Notes: generated by a model not told the origin, from the sequence alone. DNA of 64,000 nt from Microbulbifer agarilyticus S89 (GCF_000220505.1 NZ_AFPJ01000028.1:1-64000); one strand, 5' to 3'. Counted from the first letter of the stretch, positions 48,210 to 57,730 are shown. Translations and numbers: made by a program.

Positions 48210-48225
48210 GCGGGCGCCAGCCCGC
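48210..48225 (+). promoter_or_regulatory. Hairpin just upstream of the yrfG start
   Basis: GCGGGC-GCCA-GCCCGC (48210-48225) forms a perfect 6-bp stem ending 14 bases before ATG. It could limit ribosome access or end the upstream transcript, but there is no T-run. Confidence 0.35.
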
Positions 48226-48239
48226 GGAATAGGTTGGTT

Positions 48240-48896
48240 ATGCTGGATTGGAGCCGGATCGATACGGTGCTGTTGGATATGGACGGCACCCTGCTGGATC
48301 TGCATTACGACAATCATTTCTGGATGGAGCACCTGCCGCTGCGCTACGCCGAGGCCAATGGTATTTCGGTACCTGAGGCGCAGCAGCTGGTGATCGAAAT
48401 GACCGATGAGTTGCGTGGCACCCTGGACTGGTACTGCCTGCAATACTGGTCGGACGTACTGAAGCTGGACGTGCTGGCGATCTACCGGGAGATCGAGGAC
48501 CGCATTGCCCTGCGCCCGCACACCGACAATTTCCTGCGCAGCCTGCGCAACATGAAAAAACGCGCCCTACTGGTCACTAATGCGCACCCGGATGGTTTGA
48601 GTCACAAGTTGGCCATTACCGGTATTGATCAGTGGCTGGATGAGATTGTTTCATCCCACGATCTGGGGCACGCGAAAGAAAGCACACTGTTCTGGCACTC
48701 ATTACAAGAGCGCCAGCCGTTCAACCCGGAACGCACCCTGTTTGTGGATGACAACCTGCATGTGTTGGGCGCGGCGCGGGACTACGGTATCGAGCACTTG
48801 CTGTGTATCCGCCAGCCGGACAGCAAGAGCCCCGCGCGGGAGATTTCCGACTTTCCCGCGATTCATGATTTTGATGAGATTCTTCGGGCCCCTTAG
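48240..48896 (+). CDS. yrfG: GMP/IMP nucleotidase YrfG (HAD family)
   Basis: A 218-residue HAD phosphatase: DMDGTLLDL near residue 14, then ALLVTNAHPDGLSHKL and TLFVDDNLHVLGAARDYGI. Length and the following Hsp15 gene match the yrfG-hslR order seen in other gammaproteobacteria. A palindromic repeat follows its stop. Confidence 0.92.
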   Translation: MLDWSRIDTVLLDMDGTLLDLHYDNHFWMEHLPLRYAEANGISVPEAQQLVIEMTDELRGTLDWYCLQYWSDVLKLDVLAIYREIEDRIALRPHTDNFLRSLRNMKKRALLVTNAHPDGLSHKLAITGIDQWLDEIVSSHDLGHAKESTLFWHSLQERQPFNPERTLFVDDNLHVLGAARDYGIEHLLCIRQPDSKSPAREISDFPAIHDFDEILRAP

Positions 48897-48943
48897 CTTT
48901 TCCTTGTTAGTGCTCTCGACTCGCGCCCTGTGGCGGTCGCGCA

Positions 48944-49036
48944 CTGGGTGGCGTTTTTCAGGACCACTGTAAACCCATCCCTGGGCGTTGCGGCGCAAAC
49001 TTCCTGTTTGCGACGCTCCTGAAAAACGCCACCCAG
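48944..49036. repeat. Palindromic repeat copy 1, between yrfG and hslR
   Basis: A perfect 20-bp inverted repeat, CTGGGTGGCGTTTTTCAGGA (48944-48963) and its complement at 49017-49036, encloses a 53-base core. The core holds an inner hairpin, CGCAAAC-TTCCT-GTTTGCG (48994-49012). The core is about 90% identical to copy 2 in inverse orientation. Confidence 0.9.
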
Positions 49037-49092
49037 CGCACGACCTTCTCATCTGACCTTTTTACTTCGTAGATTCTTTTATTTGATTGCTG

Positions 49093-49473
49093 ATGGATAA
49101 AGTTCGTATTGATAAGTGGCTATGGGCCGCTCGTTTTTTTAAGACCCGTAGTATCGCCAAGCAGGCTATTGAAGGCGGCAAGGTGCATGCGGGTGGCCAG
49201 CGGGTGAAAGCCAGTAAAGAAATCACCTCCGGCACGCTGCTCACTATTCGTCAGGGCTGGGATGAACGCGTGGTGGAAGTTATTGCGCTATCTGACCAGC
49301 GTCGCGGCGCAGACATCGCGCAAACGCTGTATCGCGAGACGGAAGAAAGTATTGCCAAGCGCGAACAATTTGCCGCCGACCGCAAGGCCAATAACGCAAC
49401 GATTTCGCATGAACGACCAAACAAAAAACAGCGTCGGCAGATCCATAGGTTCCTGCAAGAATCACAGGACTGA
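49093..49473 (+). CDS. hslR: Ribosome-associated heat-shock protein Hsp15
   Basis: A 126-residue S4-domain RNA-binding protein of the Hsp15 family, which recycles stalled 50S subunits with attached nascent chains. S4 features: VRIDKWLWAARFFKTRSIAK, VHAGGQRVKASKEITSGTLL. The C-terminus is basic. ATG at 49093 is preferred over TTG at 49087. Both ends are flanked by palindromic repeats. Confidence 0.94.
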   Translation: MDKVRIDKWLWAARFFKTRSIAKQAIEGGKVHAGGQRVKASKEITSGTLLTIRQGWDERVVEVIALSDQRRGADIAQTLYRETEESIAKREQFAADRKANNATISHERPNKKQRRQIHRFLQESQD

Positions 49474-49495
49474 GTACAGGTGTGAAATGCGAAGG

Positions 49496-49602
49496 CCAAG
49501 TTGCGGGTGGAGCTTTTCAGGAGCGTCGCAAACAGGATGTTTGCGCCGCAGCGCCCAGGGATGGGTTCACAGCGGTCCTGAAAAGCTCCACCCGCGACTT
49601 GG
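49496..49602. repeat. Palindromic repeat copy 2, after hslR
   Basis: A 27-bp inverted repeat with one mismatch (49496-49522 and 49576-49602; inner arm GCGGGTGGAGCTTTTCAGGA) encloses a 53-base core nearly identical to the reverse complement of copy 1. Arm bases differ from copy 1, but both sides change together so pairing is kept. Confidence 0.9.
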
Positions 49603-49715
49603 CGGCCACACAGGTCCAGTGTGCCCATCAGAGCGTACCGAACTCAGCCAGAGCACAAAACCGCCAAAGTGCTAAACTGCCCCAAACTAACGAATAATCA
49701 AGACGCGACGCCGCA

Positions 49716-51251
49716 ATGAAACACCTGCTGACTCTTTGCCTGCTGATTCTCTGCTTCTCCCAGATCGCCCACGCGGACAATCGCGAACGCGAGCAGCTCA
49801 AGCGCTCGATTATCAAGATCTACACCACTGCCGCCGCCCCCGACTACTTCAACCCTTGGGCACTGCTCAATGCCCAGCAACTGTCGGGCTCCGGCGCTGT
49901 GATCGACGGTGAGCAAATCCTTACCAACGCCCACGTCATTGCTAACGGCAGCTTCATCCAGGTGCAGCGTCATGGCGATGCGCAGAAATTCCGTGCGCGG
50001 GTCAAATTCGTCTCCCACGACGCCGACCTGGCGCTACTCACCGTCGACGATGAAAGCTTCTTTGACGACACCCGCCCGCTGGCACTCGGCAACCTGCCAG
50101 ACTTACAGGAAGAAGTGACCGTCTACGGTTACCCCATTGGCGGCAAATCCCTGTCCATCACCCGCGGCGTACTGTCGCGGGTCGAGCACCAGTATTATGC
50201 CCACGCAGAAAGCTACCTGATGGCCGGGCAGATCGATGCCGCCATCAACCCCGGCAACAGCGGCGGCCCGGTAATTTCCGGCGGTCGTATTGTCGGTGTG
50301 GCGATGCAGACCAACCACAGTGCCGGTGCCGAGAACCTGGGCTACTTTGTGCCGCCCAGCGTGATCAGTCATGTGCTGGAGGACGCCGAGGACGGTGTGC
50401 ACCAGGGCTTCCCGGAGCTGGGTGCAGTGACCCAGAGCCTCGAGAGCCCGTCGATGAAAGCTGCGGCCGGGCTGGCCCCGGACCAGGAAGGGGCGCTGGT
50501 GGTGCGCGTATTTGAGGATGCACCCGCCGCGCAGGTACTCCAGCCCGGAGATGTACTGTTGCAGGTGGATGGCTTTGATATCGCCGCCGACCGTACCATT
50601 GAGTGGCGTGAGCACCAGCGCACCAATTACCACTACGCGGTGGACCAGTATCATGTGGGCGATGAGCTGCCGGTGCGCTTTGCCCGCGACGGCGAGATTC
50701 TCAATGAGACCATCACCCTCGCCGCCACCCCGCCATCGCGCTCGCTGGTGCAGGGTGAGAAGTTTGACCAGCGCCCGCGCTACTACATCTACGGTGGCGT
50801 GGTGTTTGTGCCGCTGAATATGAACCTGATCAAGCGCTGGGGTAACAACTGGCACTCCAAGGCGCCCATCGAATACCTGCACGCGCGCAATCAGTGGTCC
50901 AGCCCGGAGCAGCAGGAACTGGTGGTGGCGCTCAAGGTGCTGCCGGCACCGGTGAACCTGGGCTACCACGACTGGAAAAACTGGATTATCGGCTCGGTGA
51001 ACGGGGAGAAGATTCATGACTTCCAACAGTTCGCGCAGCTCATGGAAAGCAGTGAAACCGGCTTTGTCGAGCTGAAAGACAGTGCCGGCTACCGCATGGT
51101 GCTGGACTCTGCCGCTGCCCGCGAACAACAGCCACTGATTCTGCAGACCTACCAGATTCCCGAGCGCCACTCACTCGGCCTGTTCGGCACGCTCGCAGAA
51201 GGCGCGGATGAGCCGACTCCTGACGCGGCAGAACTGGGGCAGGTAGAATAA
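49716..51251 (+). CDS. Deg-type periplasmic serine protease with PDZ
   Basis: A 511-residue exported protease: signal peptide (end SQIAHA), trypsin-like S1C domain with catalytic His in LTNAHVI, Asp in SHDADLALL and Ser in NPGNSGGPV, then a PDZ domain (VVRVFEDAPAAQVLQPGDVL) and a second degenerate PDZ-like C-terminal region. The two-part C-terminus resembles Deg9-like rather than DegP. Monocistronic. Confidence 0.9.
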   Translation: MKHLLTLCLLILCFSQIAHADNREREQLKRSIIKIYTTAAAPDYFNPWALLNAQQLSGSGAVIDGEQILTNAHVIANGSFIQVQRHGDAQKFRARVKFVSHDADLALLTVDDESFFDDTRPLALGNLPDLQEEVTVYGYPIGGKSLSITRGVLSRVEHQYYAHAESYLMAGQIDAAINPGNSGGPVISGGRIVGVAMQTNHSAGAENLGYFVPPSVISHVLEDAEDGVHQGFPELGAVTQSLESPSMKAAAGLAPDQEGALVVRVFEDAPAAQVLQPGDVLLQVDGFDIAADRTIEWREHQRTNYHYAVDQYHVGDELPVRFARDGEILNETITLAATPPSRSLVQGEKFDQRPRYYIYGGVVFVPLNMNLIKRWGNNWHSKAPIEYLHARNQWSSPEQQELVVALKVLPAPVNLGYHDWKNWIIGSVNGEKIHDFQQFAQLMESSETGFVELKDSAGYRMVLDSAAAREQQPLILQTYQIPERHSLGLFGTLAEGADEPTPDAAELGQVE

Positions 51252-51335
51252 GCGGCTGTCGCCCGCACCCTGCGTAAAGGGTCGGCTGGGACTTTGAGCG
51301 GGAATTGGAAGTGCAGGTCACCTCAGGGGGGAGCC

Positions 51336-51800
51336 GTGATTAGCTTTTGCAAACTTCGCGCACACTGGTTTATTCCGTGTGTGCTCGCGCTTGGCGTATT
51401 TGCTACCAGCCCCGCAATGGCGGGCGAACTTTACCGCTGGGTGGACGAGGACGGTAAGGTGCACTTTGGCGACCGCCCGCCGGTGGAGGCTAAAGCGGAG
51501 TCGCTGGAGGGCCAGCTCAAACCGGTGAACAGTGCCGAGCCCACACAGCGACAGGGCCTCCCCAACAACACGCGCAAAAACCAGATCGACCAGGAATATG
51601 CCGCGCGCAAGCAGGCGGAGAAAGCCAAACAACAACGCGCGCAGCAGAAAGCCTGCAACTATGCCCGCAAGCAACTGAAGATCCTGCAAGGCCCGGTGTA
51701 CTTCGTGGATGCGGAGGGCAACGAGTCGACCATCAGTGAGCGCCAGCGTGTCGACGAGGCGCGCAAGCTCGAGGCGCAGATTCGCAGGAACTGTGGATAA
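51336..51800 (+). CDS. DUF4124 exported protein
   Basis: A 154-residue protein with signal peptide (end TSPAMA) and DUF4124 motif GELYRWVDEDGKVHFGDRPP, then a Gln/Lys/Arg-rich coiled coil and a Cys near the end. GTG at 51336 is selected because AGGGGGGAG lies 4-10 bases upstream; the longer frame to 51294 lacks one. Function unknown. Confidence 0.88.
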   Translation: MISFCKLRAHWFIPCVLALGVFATSPAMAGELYRWVDEDGKVHFGDRPPVEAKAESLEGQLKPVNSAEPTQRQGLPNNTRKNQIDQEYAARKQAEKAKQQRAQQKACNYARKQLKILQGPVYFVDAEGNESTISERQRVDEARKLEAQIRRNCG

Positions 51801-52042
51801 AATAGGGTGCAGCCAGGTCACGCATAATGCACCCGTCCTGCTGCTCCATTCCCCGGCTTTCAGCAGCCGCTTTTCGCATCTGCGTGCATCAGCCTGCGCA
51901 CGTAAAAACCGCAAACCCTCCCGAAGTACAGCACTCTTCGCCACCACTGCAGCGGCTATAGTGACATTAAGGTGGCATTTATCGCATTTCGCGCGCACAG
52001 CGCCTAAAATCGCCTCCCCCAAAACCTAGCGAGGCAAACATC

Positions 52043-52921
52043 ATGTCGGATCAGTTGGAACGCTTTATCTTCTCCAAGCACGATATCCGGGGCCAGGTGG
52101 TCACGCTTACCGATGCTTACCGGGAGGTACTGGAGCACAACCAACTACCGCTGCCGGTACAGAAACTGCTGGGCGAATTCCTGGCGGCCTCCTGCCTGCT
52201 CGCCACCACCCTGAAGTTTGAAGGCATGCTGATGCTGCAGGCCCGCGGTGAGGGCGATGTGCCGCTGCTGGTGGCGGAATGCAGCCACCAGAGTGACGTG
52301 CGCGGCCTGGCGCGCGTGGCCGAAGGTGCGGAAATCGCTGAAGACGCCAACCTGCGCGACCTGGTGGGCAACCGCGGCACTCTGGTCATCACCGTCGACC
52401 CGCAGCAGGGCGAGCGCTACCAGGGCATTGTGCCGCTGGAGCGGGAAACCCTGGCGGAGTGCCTGCAGGATTACTTTACCCAGTCCGAACAGTTGCAAAC
52501 CCGCTTCTGGATCGAAACCAGCGCCGACACGGTGGGCGGCATCATGCTGCAGGTGTTGCCGGGCAATAACGCCGCCAGTGCCACGGAAAATGAAGACGCT
52601 TGGGAGACCGGGGTGCAGCTGGCCTCCACCGTCACCGCCGAGGAGCTGCACGGCGTGCCTCACGACGAGCTGCTATTCCGCCTGTTCCACCAGATGGAGC
52701 CGGCCACCCTGGGCACCACCAATATCCGCTTCAAGTGCAGCTGCTCCGCCGAGCGCAGCGCGCGCGCCCTGATCGCCATGGGGCCGGAAGATGTGTACCG
52801 CCTGCTGGAGGAGCAGGGTGGTGAAATCACCGCCGACTGCCAGTTCTGCAACCGCACTTACAAGTTCGATCGCGACAAGGTCGAAGAGCTGTTCAATGCG
52901 CCGCCACACACCCTGCATTGA
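52043..52921 (+). CDS. hslO: Redox-regulated chaperonin Hsp33
   Basis: A 292-residue Hsp33: holdase activated by disulfide formation and zinc release under oxidative stress. The N-terminal domain has GEFLAASCLLATTLKFEG; the zinc site is KCSCSAERS (C-x-C) and DCQFCNRTY (C-x2-C) at the C-terminus. Ends with an intrinsic terminator. Confidence 0.96.
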   Translation: MSDQLERFIFSKHDIRGQVVTLTDAYREVLEHNQLPLPVQKLLGEFLAASCLLATTLKFEGMLMLQARGEGDVPLLVAECSHQSDVRGLARVAEGAEIAEDANLRDLVGNRGTLVITVDPQQGERYQGIVPLERETLAECLQDYFTQSEQLQTRFWIETSADTVGGIMLQVLPGNNAASATENEDAWETGVQLASTVTAEELHGVPHDELLFRLFHQMEPATLGTTNIRFKCSCSAERSARALIAMGPEDVYRLLEEQGGEITADCQFCNRTYKFDRDKVEELFNAPPHTLH

Positions 52922-52963
52922 TCGGATGGATACCGGCACCTGTGCCGGCGCAGATAATTTCGC

Positions 52964-52990
52964 AAACGCGCCCCCAAGGCGCGTTTTTTG
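52964..52990 (+). terminator. Intrinsic terminator of hslO
   Basis: AAACGCGCC (52964-52972) pairs with GGCGCGTTT (52978-52986) across CCCAA, followed by more Ts. Clear rho-independent signal. Confidence 0.9.
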
Positions 52991-53036
52991 TACCCGGTGC
53001 TCGACCAGCCAACTCCGCACGCGCGTTACCACCGTT

Positions 53037-53096
53037 TGTAGTGAAAACTACATAACACCCAATATTCTCCAAAACTATGAAGTAAAAAAACTACAT
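53037..53096 (+). promoter_or_regulatory. HexR-like operators upstream of pckA
   Basis: TGTAGT-GAAA-ACTACA (53037-53052) is a perfect inverted repeat. A degenerate copy, TGAAGT-N6-ACTACA, follows with its ACTACAT about 44 bp downstream of the first. The pattern resembles the HexR motif TGTARTwwwwAYTACA as remembered from Shewanella-type regulons, where pckA is a target. The rest of 52991-53311 is AT-rich leader with no gene. Confidence 0.6.
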
Positions 53097-53311
53097 CACT
53101 GTGTTGAATAAATTTTTGCGAAAAATTCCCCAAATAAACCGATTTTCGCTCAAAATTTATACGGGCATTCCTGTGAAGAGATTTTGAATTTTGCAATAAT
53201 GCGCGCGCCAGCCGGCCGGTCGCGCAACATAACCACGACAGTTGGTCGCGAACTCAGGTGGCACCCCCTACTATTTATTTCAGTGATACAACTTCAATGG
53301 GTAATAAGCGA

Positions 53312-54859
53312 ATGGCACAGCAAAACGAGACGGTGCAGGCGTTCTCCAACCTCTCCGCAGCGCAATTAGTCGAACAGGCACTGCAGCGTGGTGAGGGTCA
53401 CCTTACGCACACCGGCGCACTGCTCGCAGTGACCGGCGCCCGCACCGGCCGTTCTCCCGCAGACCGCTTCGTGGTGGAAGAAGCCTCTACCGCTGACAGC
53501 ATCGAATGGGGCAACGTGAACCGCCCCTTCCCCGCCGACAAGTTCGATGCTCTGTGGAGCCGCGTCGAAGACTTCGTCTCTAGCCACGACAGCTTTGTAC
53601 AGCAGCTGCACGTCGGCCAGGACGAGAATCACTATATCCCGGTGAAGGTCACTACCCAGACCGCCTGGCACAACCTGTTCGGCCGCAACATGTTTATCCG
53701 CGCCGAAAAGTACAACCCCAAGGGCAAGGAAGAGTGGCGCATCCTGCACGCAGCCAACTTCGAGTGCGACCCGAGCCGCGACGGCACCAATTCCGAAGGC
53801 TGTGTAATCATCAACTTCGCCCAGCGCAAAGTACTGCTGGCGGGCATGCGCTATGCCGGTGAAATGAAGAAGGCGATGTTCTCCGTGCAGAACTTCCTGC
53901 TGCCGGAAAAAGACGTAATGCCGATGCACTGCGCCGCCAACGTGGGCGAAGACGGCGACGTATGCCTGTTCTTCGGCCTGTCTGGCACCGGTAAAACCAC
54001 CCTGTCCGCTGACCCGGCGCGCTACCTGATCGGTGATGACGAGCACGGCTGGGCCAAGGGTGGCGTATTCAATATGGAAGGCGGCTGCTACGCCAAGACC
54101 ATCAACCTGAGCCAGAAGAACGAGCCGGTCATCTGGGATGCTATCCGCTTTGGCGCCATCGTTGAGAATGTGGTAACCGACGACGCGGGGGTACCGGACT
54201 ACGACGATACCAGCCTGACCGAGAACGGCCGCTGCTCCTACCCGCTGGAACACGTGGAAATGCGTCAGCTGAAAAACCGCGCCGGCGAGCCGAAGAACGT
54301 GATCTTCCTGACCTGTGACGTCACCGGCGTACTGCCTCCGGTCTCCGTACTGTCCAAGGAAGCGGCCGCCTACCACTTCCTGTCCGGCTACACCGCGCGT
54401 GTGGGCTCCACCGAGCTGGGTGCAGAAGCGGGTATCCACCCCACCTTCTCCACCTGTTTCGGCGCACCGTTTATGCCGCGCGCCCCGCGTGAATACGCCG
54501 ACCTGCTGATGAAGCGTATCGAAGACTTCGACTCCAAGGTGTACCTGGTCAACACCGGCTGGACCGGTGGCTCCGGCGACAATGGCAAGCGTTTCCCGAT
54601 CCCGGTGACCCGCGCCGTGGTTGCCGCAATCCAGAGCGGCGCGCTTGAAAATGCGCAAACCGAGCACCTGGATACCATGAACCTGGATATCCCCACCGAA
54701 GTGCCGGGTGTGGACAAGTCCTACCTGAACCCGCGCAACGCCTGGGCGGATCAGGCCGCGTACGACGACGCCGCCAGCAAGCTGGCCGGCCTGTTTGCCG
54801 AGAACATCGAGAAGTTCTCGGTAAGCGATGACATCAAGGCGGCCGGCCCGCAAGCGTAA
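53312..54859 (+). CDS. pckA: Phosphoenolpyruvate carboxykinase (ATP)
   Basis: A 515-residue gluconeogenic enzyme converting oxaloacetate and ATP to PEP, CO2 and ADP. Kinase-1a P-loop [11 protein letters not shown], metal site LIGDDEHGW, and [29 protein letters not shown] match the family. ATG at 53312 aligns with the start of Pseudomonas-type PckA; an in-frame ATG at 53297 is possible. Upstream operators suggest control by carbon flux. Confidence 0.96.
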   Translation: MAQQNETVQAFSNLSAAQLVEQALQRGEGHLTHTGALLAVTGARTGRSPADRFVVEEASTADSIEWGNVNRPFPADKFDALWSRVEDFVSSHDSFVQQLHVGQDENHYIPVKVTTQTAWHNLFGRNMFIRAEKYNPKGKEEWRILHAANFECDPSRDGTNSEGCVIINFAQRKVLLAGMRYAGEMKKAMFSVQNFLLPEKDVMPMHCAANVGEDGDVCLFFGLSGTGKTTLSADPARYLIGDDEHGWAKGGVFNMEGGCYAKTINLSQKNEPVIWDAIRFGAIVENVVTDDAGVPDYDDTSLTENGRCSYPLEHVEMRQLKNRAGEPKNVIFLTCDVTGVLPPVSVLSKEAAAYHFLSGYTARVGSTELGAEAGIHPTFSTCFGAPFMPRAPREYADLLMKRIEDFDSKVYLVNTGWTGGSGDNGKRFPIPVTRAVVAAIQSGALENAQTEHLDTMNLDIPTEVPGVDKSYLNPRNAWADQAAYDDAASKLAGLFAENIEKFSVSDDIKAAGPQA

Positions 54860-54883
54860 GCAACCCGGCACTCCCCCTTGATG

Positions 54884-54913
54884 AAAAAGGCGACCATTTA
54901 GGTCGCCTTTTTT
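54884..54913 (+). terminator. Intrinsic terminator of pckA
   Basis: AAAAAGGCGACC (54884-54895) and GGTCGCCTTTTTT (54901-54913) flank ATTTA. Strong stem with T-run. Confidence 0.92.
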
Positions 54914-55015
54914 GTGGGCAACATTTGCGCCACGGCAGCTATAGTGAGTAGAGGGACTGTTTTTGCGCCGCTGTGCGCAACAACGGTTATTGGTTTCTCA
55001 TCACGGTTAGCACAG

Positions 55016-55696
55016 ATGCCATTGAGCAACCCATTTTCCAAAGCAAAACGTCGCTACGAACACCTGCCACCCAACCAGCAAACCAACTGGTGGGTGATTG
55101 TGGGCATTGTCGGGCTGCTGCTCTCCCTGCTGCTAATGCTGTGGCTCTATCTGCAGTACAAGGCTATGGAGAAGCCCTATTACGAGCTCAAGGGCTACCG
55201 CGTCGCCAACGACGACAGCCTCAAGGCCTTCCTGCGCGAGGGCAACAACCGCCGGACCCTGAGCCAGCTCTCCGATTTCCTCAACCAGTCCGGCGTGGGG
55301 GATGCCACCAAGGTACCCAACCTGCTGCGCCAGGGCTCCGACTGGCTGGATGTCAAAGAACCGCCCTTCGCAATCCCCCCGCAAGAATACTGGCCAAATA
55401 TGGTGGCCACCCTGAAGCTGATTCGCGATGAGGTAGTACCCGCGATCGGCCCTGTGGATATTGTGTCGGCATTTCGCACCGACGATTACAACCACAAGGC
55501 GGGCGGCTCCAGGAAAAGCAAACACAAGAGTTTTTGTGGCGTGGACCTGGTGCCGCGCTCCAATATCGGCCGCAAGGAATTGGTTGAGGAATTAACCAGT
55601 TTGCACACGCGGCTCGGTCCCGACAGCAAGATGGGGCTCGGCCTGTATAGCGGCGTGCGTTTTCATGTGGATACCTGCGGGTTTCGCCGCTGGTAA
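55016..55696 (+). CDS. Membrane-anchored M15 peptidase-like protein 1
   Basis: A 226-residue protein: transmembrane helix (WWVIVGIVGLLLSLLLMLWL) then an M15 (VanY/D-Ala-D-Ala carboxypeptidase-like) domain: SAFRTDDYNHKAGG, SKHKSFCGVDLVP, and final FHVDTCGFRRW. His and Asp of SKH..GVD and the last His are the expected zinc ligands. ATG at 55016 starts just before the helix. Paralogue of the next gene. Confidence 0.85.
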   Translation: MPLSNPFSKAKRRYEHLPPNQQTNWWVIVGIVGLLLSLLLMLWLYLQYKAMEKPYYELKGYRVANDDSLKAFLREGNNRRTLSQLSDFLNQSGVGDATKVPNLLRQGSDWLDVKEPPFAIPPQEYWPNMVATLKLIRDEVVPAIGPVDIVSAFRTDDYNHKAGGSRKSKHKSFCGVDLVPRSNIGRKELVEELTSLHTRLGPDSKMGLGLYSGVRFHVDTCGFRRW

Positions 55697-55732
55697 TTGT
55701 TCTCCTGGTTCAGAGGTTGAGTAGTAGCGCCT

Positions 55733-56461
55733 ATGGATATCAAAGAAAGCGCCGATCATGAATTTATTGATATTCATATCGAGCGCCGGCGGGTGATCTG
55801 GATTGTCGCGGGAGTACTGATTGCATCACTGATTCTGGTGGTGCTCACCGTAGAAAAAGCCCGTGAATTAGCCGAGCGCATTGTGAGCCCGGTTGCGCAT
55901 ATCGAACCAGAACCGCAAATAGTCGACCCGGATGTGCCGATGATCTTCCGCATCAAGGGCTACACCGCGGCATCCGGGGCGGCATTTGAACGCTTCCTTG
56001 AAGAGGGCGACAATCGCGCGCGCTTCGAAAAACTCGAGCGCTTCTTGACACTCAACGACGTGAACGAAGTGGTGCCGCCCTACGAACTTATGCGGCAAGG
56101 CACCGACTGGCAAAAAATTGGCGAACCGCCTTTTGCCATACCGCCAGAAGATGCCTGGGAAACCATGGTGGACACATTGCGAGTAATGAAGGATTACATT
56201 ATCCCGAGCATTGGTCCGGTGGTTGTACTGTCCGGCTGGCGTACGCCGAGTTATAACGCCAAGGCCGGCGGCGCCCGCACCAGTAAACACCTGCATTTTT
56301 GCGGGCTGGATATGATCCCCGAGGATGACTACACCCGCCGACAGCTGGTGCCCAAGTTGCGCCGCATCCATAAAAAAGTCGGGCGCAAGTGGAATATGGG
56401 CCTGGGGATTTACAGCGGCATTCGCTTTCACGTGGACACCTGCGGTTACCGACGCTGGTAA
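55733..56461 (+). CDS. Membrane-anchored M15 peptidase-like protein 2
   Basis: A 242-residue paralogue: helix VIWIVAGVLIASLILVVLTV, stalk, then M15 domain: SGWRTPSYNAKAGGARTSKH, FCGLDMIPEDDY, FHVDTCGYRRW. Same Cys before G-[VL]-D and in DTCG, so a disulfide across the active site is possible. Probably acts on peptidoglycan stems in the periplasm. 36 bases from gene 1. Confidence 0.87.
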   Translation: MDIKESADHEFIDIHIERRRVIWIVAGVLIASLILVVLTVEKARELAERIVSPVAHIEPEPQIVDPDVPMIFRIKGYTAASGAAFERFLEEGDNRARFEKLERFLTLNDVNEVVPPYELMRQGTDWQKIGEPPFAIPPEDAWETMVDTLRVMKDYIIPSIGPVVVLSGWRTPSYNAKAGGARTSKHLHFCGLDMIPEDDYTRRQLVPKLRRIHKKVGRKWNMGLGIYSGIRFHVDTCGYRRW

Positions 56462-56557
56462 TGCACATGACGATCTGGTTTCATAAGCTGTTACGGCTTC
56501 ATGATTGTCCATGCTCGATAACACTTAATAACGCTTAATAACAATAGGGAAATACCA

Positions 56558-57679
56558 GTGCAGGAAATACTGGAAAGACGTTCATTTATTATCGCTCTGA
56601 TTCTGGTCACCATCGCGTTCCTGCTTATGGTGCAACCATTTTTTATTGCGATTTTCTGGGCGTGTGCGATCGCACTGATTTTTTACCCCTTTTACAAATA
56701 CCTGTGTAAACGCTTTCCCAACTGGCGCAACATGAGCGCGCTGCTAACGCTGATCTTCTGCTTTGTAGTGGTGGTCATTCCTGTGTTGCTGGTTGCCAGC
56801 TCCTTTATCAGCGAAGTAGCGAACCTGTACCACAAGGTGCAATCCGGTGAAATAAACCTCGGCGCAAGGGTGGAAGAGGTGCGCAGCGCCTTCCCGGGTA
56901 TCAACGCCGCAATGGAGCGGATCGGGCTGGATTTTCAGCAGCTCAAGGAGCGTTTGCTGGAAGGGCTGATGACCCTGGGCAGCCTGATTGCAAAGAATGC
57001 CCTGGCACTGGGCCAGAATACGCTGAACTTCTTCGTGAGCCTGGGCTTGATGCTCTACCTCACCTTTTTCCTTATCCGTGATGGCGACGCCCTGGTGGAC
57101 CTGCTGATCCGCGCACTGCCATTGGGAGACGAGCGCGAGAAACTGCTGCTGGATAAATTCGCCGAAGTCACGCGCGCCACCATCAAGGGCAACCTGGTTG
57201 TGGCGGTCACCCAGGGCACCCTGGGCGGCATTATCTTCTGGGCGCTGGGGCTGCCCGCGCCACTGCTGTGGGGCGTGGTAATGACCGTTCTGTCGCTGCT
57301 GCCTGCGGTGGGTGCGGCAATCATCTGGTTCCCCGCCGCGCTCTACCTGTATGCAACCGGCGATATGATCAAAGCGACTGTGCTGATGCTGTATGGGGCA
57401 CTGGTAATTAGTCTGGTGGACAACATTCTGCGCCCCATCCTGGTGGGCCGCGACACCAAGCTGCCGGACTATATGGTGCTGTTCTCCACCATCGGCGGCC
57501 TGATGATGTTCGGCATCAGCGGATTCGCCATCGGCCCGCTGCTGGCGGCACTGTTTATGGCGTTCTGGCAGATTTTTATGCGGGAATTTCTCAGTGAGAA
57601 TGATCCGACTCCAGCCCCACAAGTGGCGCGCCTCACCGAGAGCGACAGTGGCCCCAAAATGCCGAAGCAGGACGACTAG
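56558..57679 (+). CDS. AI-2E family transporter (PerM-like)
   Basis: A 373-residue polytopic protein of the AI-2E/PerM family, about eight helices, with conserved ATIKGNLVVAVTQGTLGGI, MTVLSLLPAVGAAIIWFPA and VDNILRPILVGRDTKLPDYM. Start is GTG at 56558 with AATAGGGAAA upstream. Substrate unknown; some members export AI-2 or act as Na+/H+ antiporters. Confidence 0.92.
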   Translation: MQEILERRSFIIALILVTIAFLLMVQPFFIAIFWACAIALIFYPFYKYLCKRFPNWRNMSALLTLIFCFVVVVIPVLLVASSFISEVANLYHKVQSGEINLGARVEEVRSAFPGINAAMERIGLDFQQLKERLLEGLMTLGSLIAKNALALGQNTLNFFVSLGLMLYLTFFLIRDGDALVDLLIRALPLGDEREKLLLDKFAEVTRATIKGNLVVAVTQGTLGGIIFWALGLPAPLLWGVVMTVLSLLPAVGAAIIWFPAALYLYATGDMIKATVLMLYGALVISLVDNILRPILVGRDTKLPDYMVLFSTIGGLMMFGISGFAIGPLLAALFMAFWQIFMREFLSENDPTPAPQVARLTESDSGPKMPKQDD

Positions 57680-57712
57680 TCCTGTGCGGGGCAGGGAAAT
57701 CCGAACCACGGC

Positions 57713-57730
57713 CTAAAGCGTATGCTTTAG
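57713..57730 (+). terminator. Possible weak terminator after the AI-2E gene
   Basis: CTAAAGC-GTAT-GCTTTAG (57713-57730) is a perfect 7-bp hairpin followed by a broken T-rich run. It may end the AI-2E transcript. Confidence 0.4.

Noticed and set aside
48944-49602. Ends of an insertion sequence carrying hslR
   Set aside because: No transposase lies between the repeats, and each copy is a complete palindrome rather than a single terminal end.
53366-54871. Long minus-strand reading frame opposite pckA (501 codons), and similar long frames opposite hsdR, fadH and the LamG gene
   Set aside because: They are antisense shadows of clearly identified genes in GC-rich DNA, with no domains or ribosome-binding sites.
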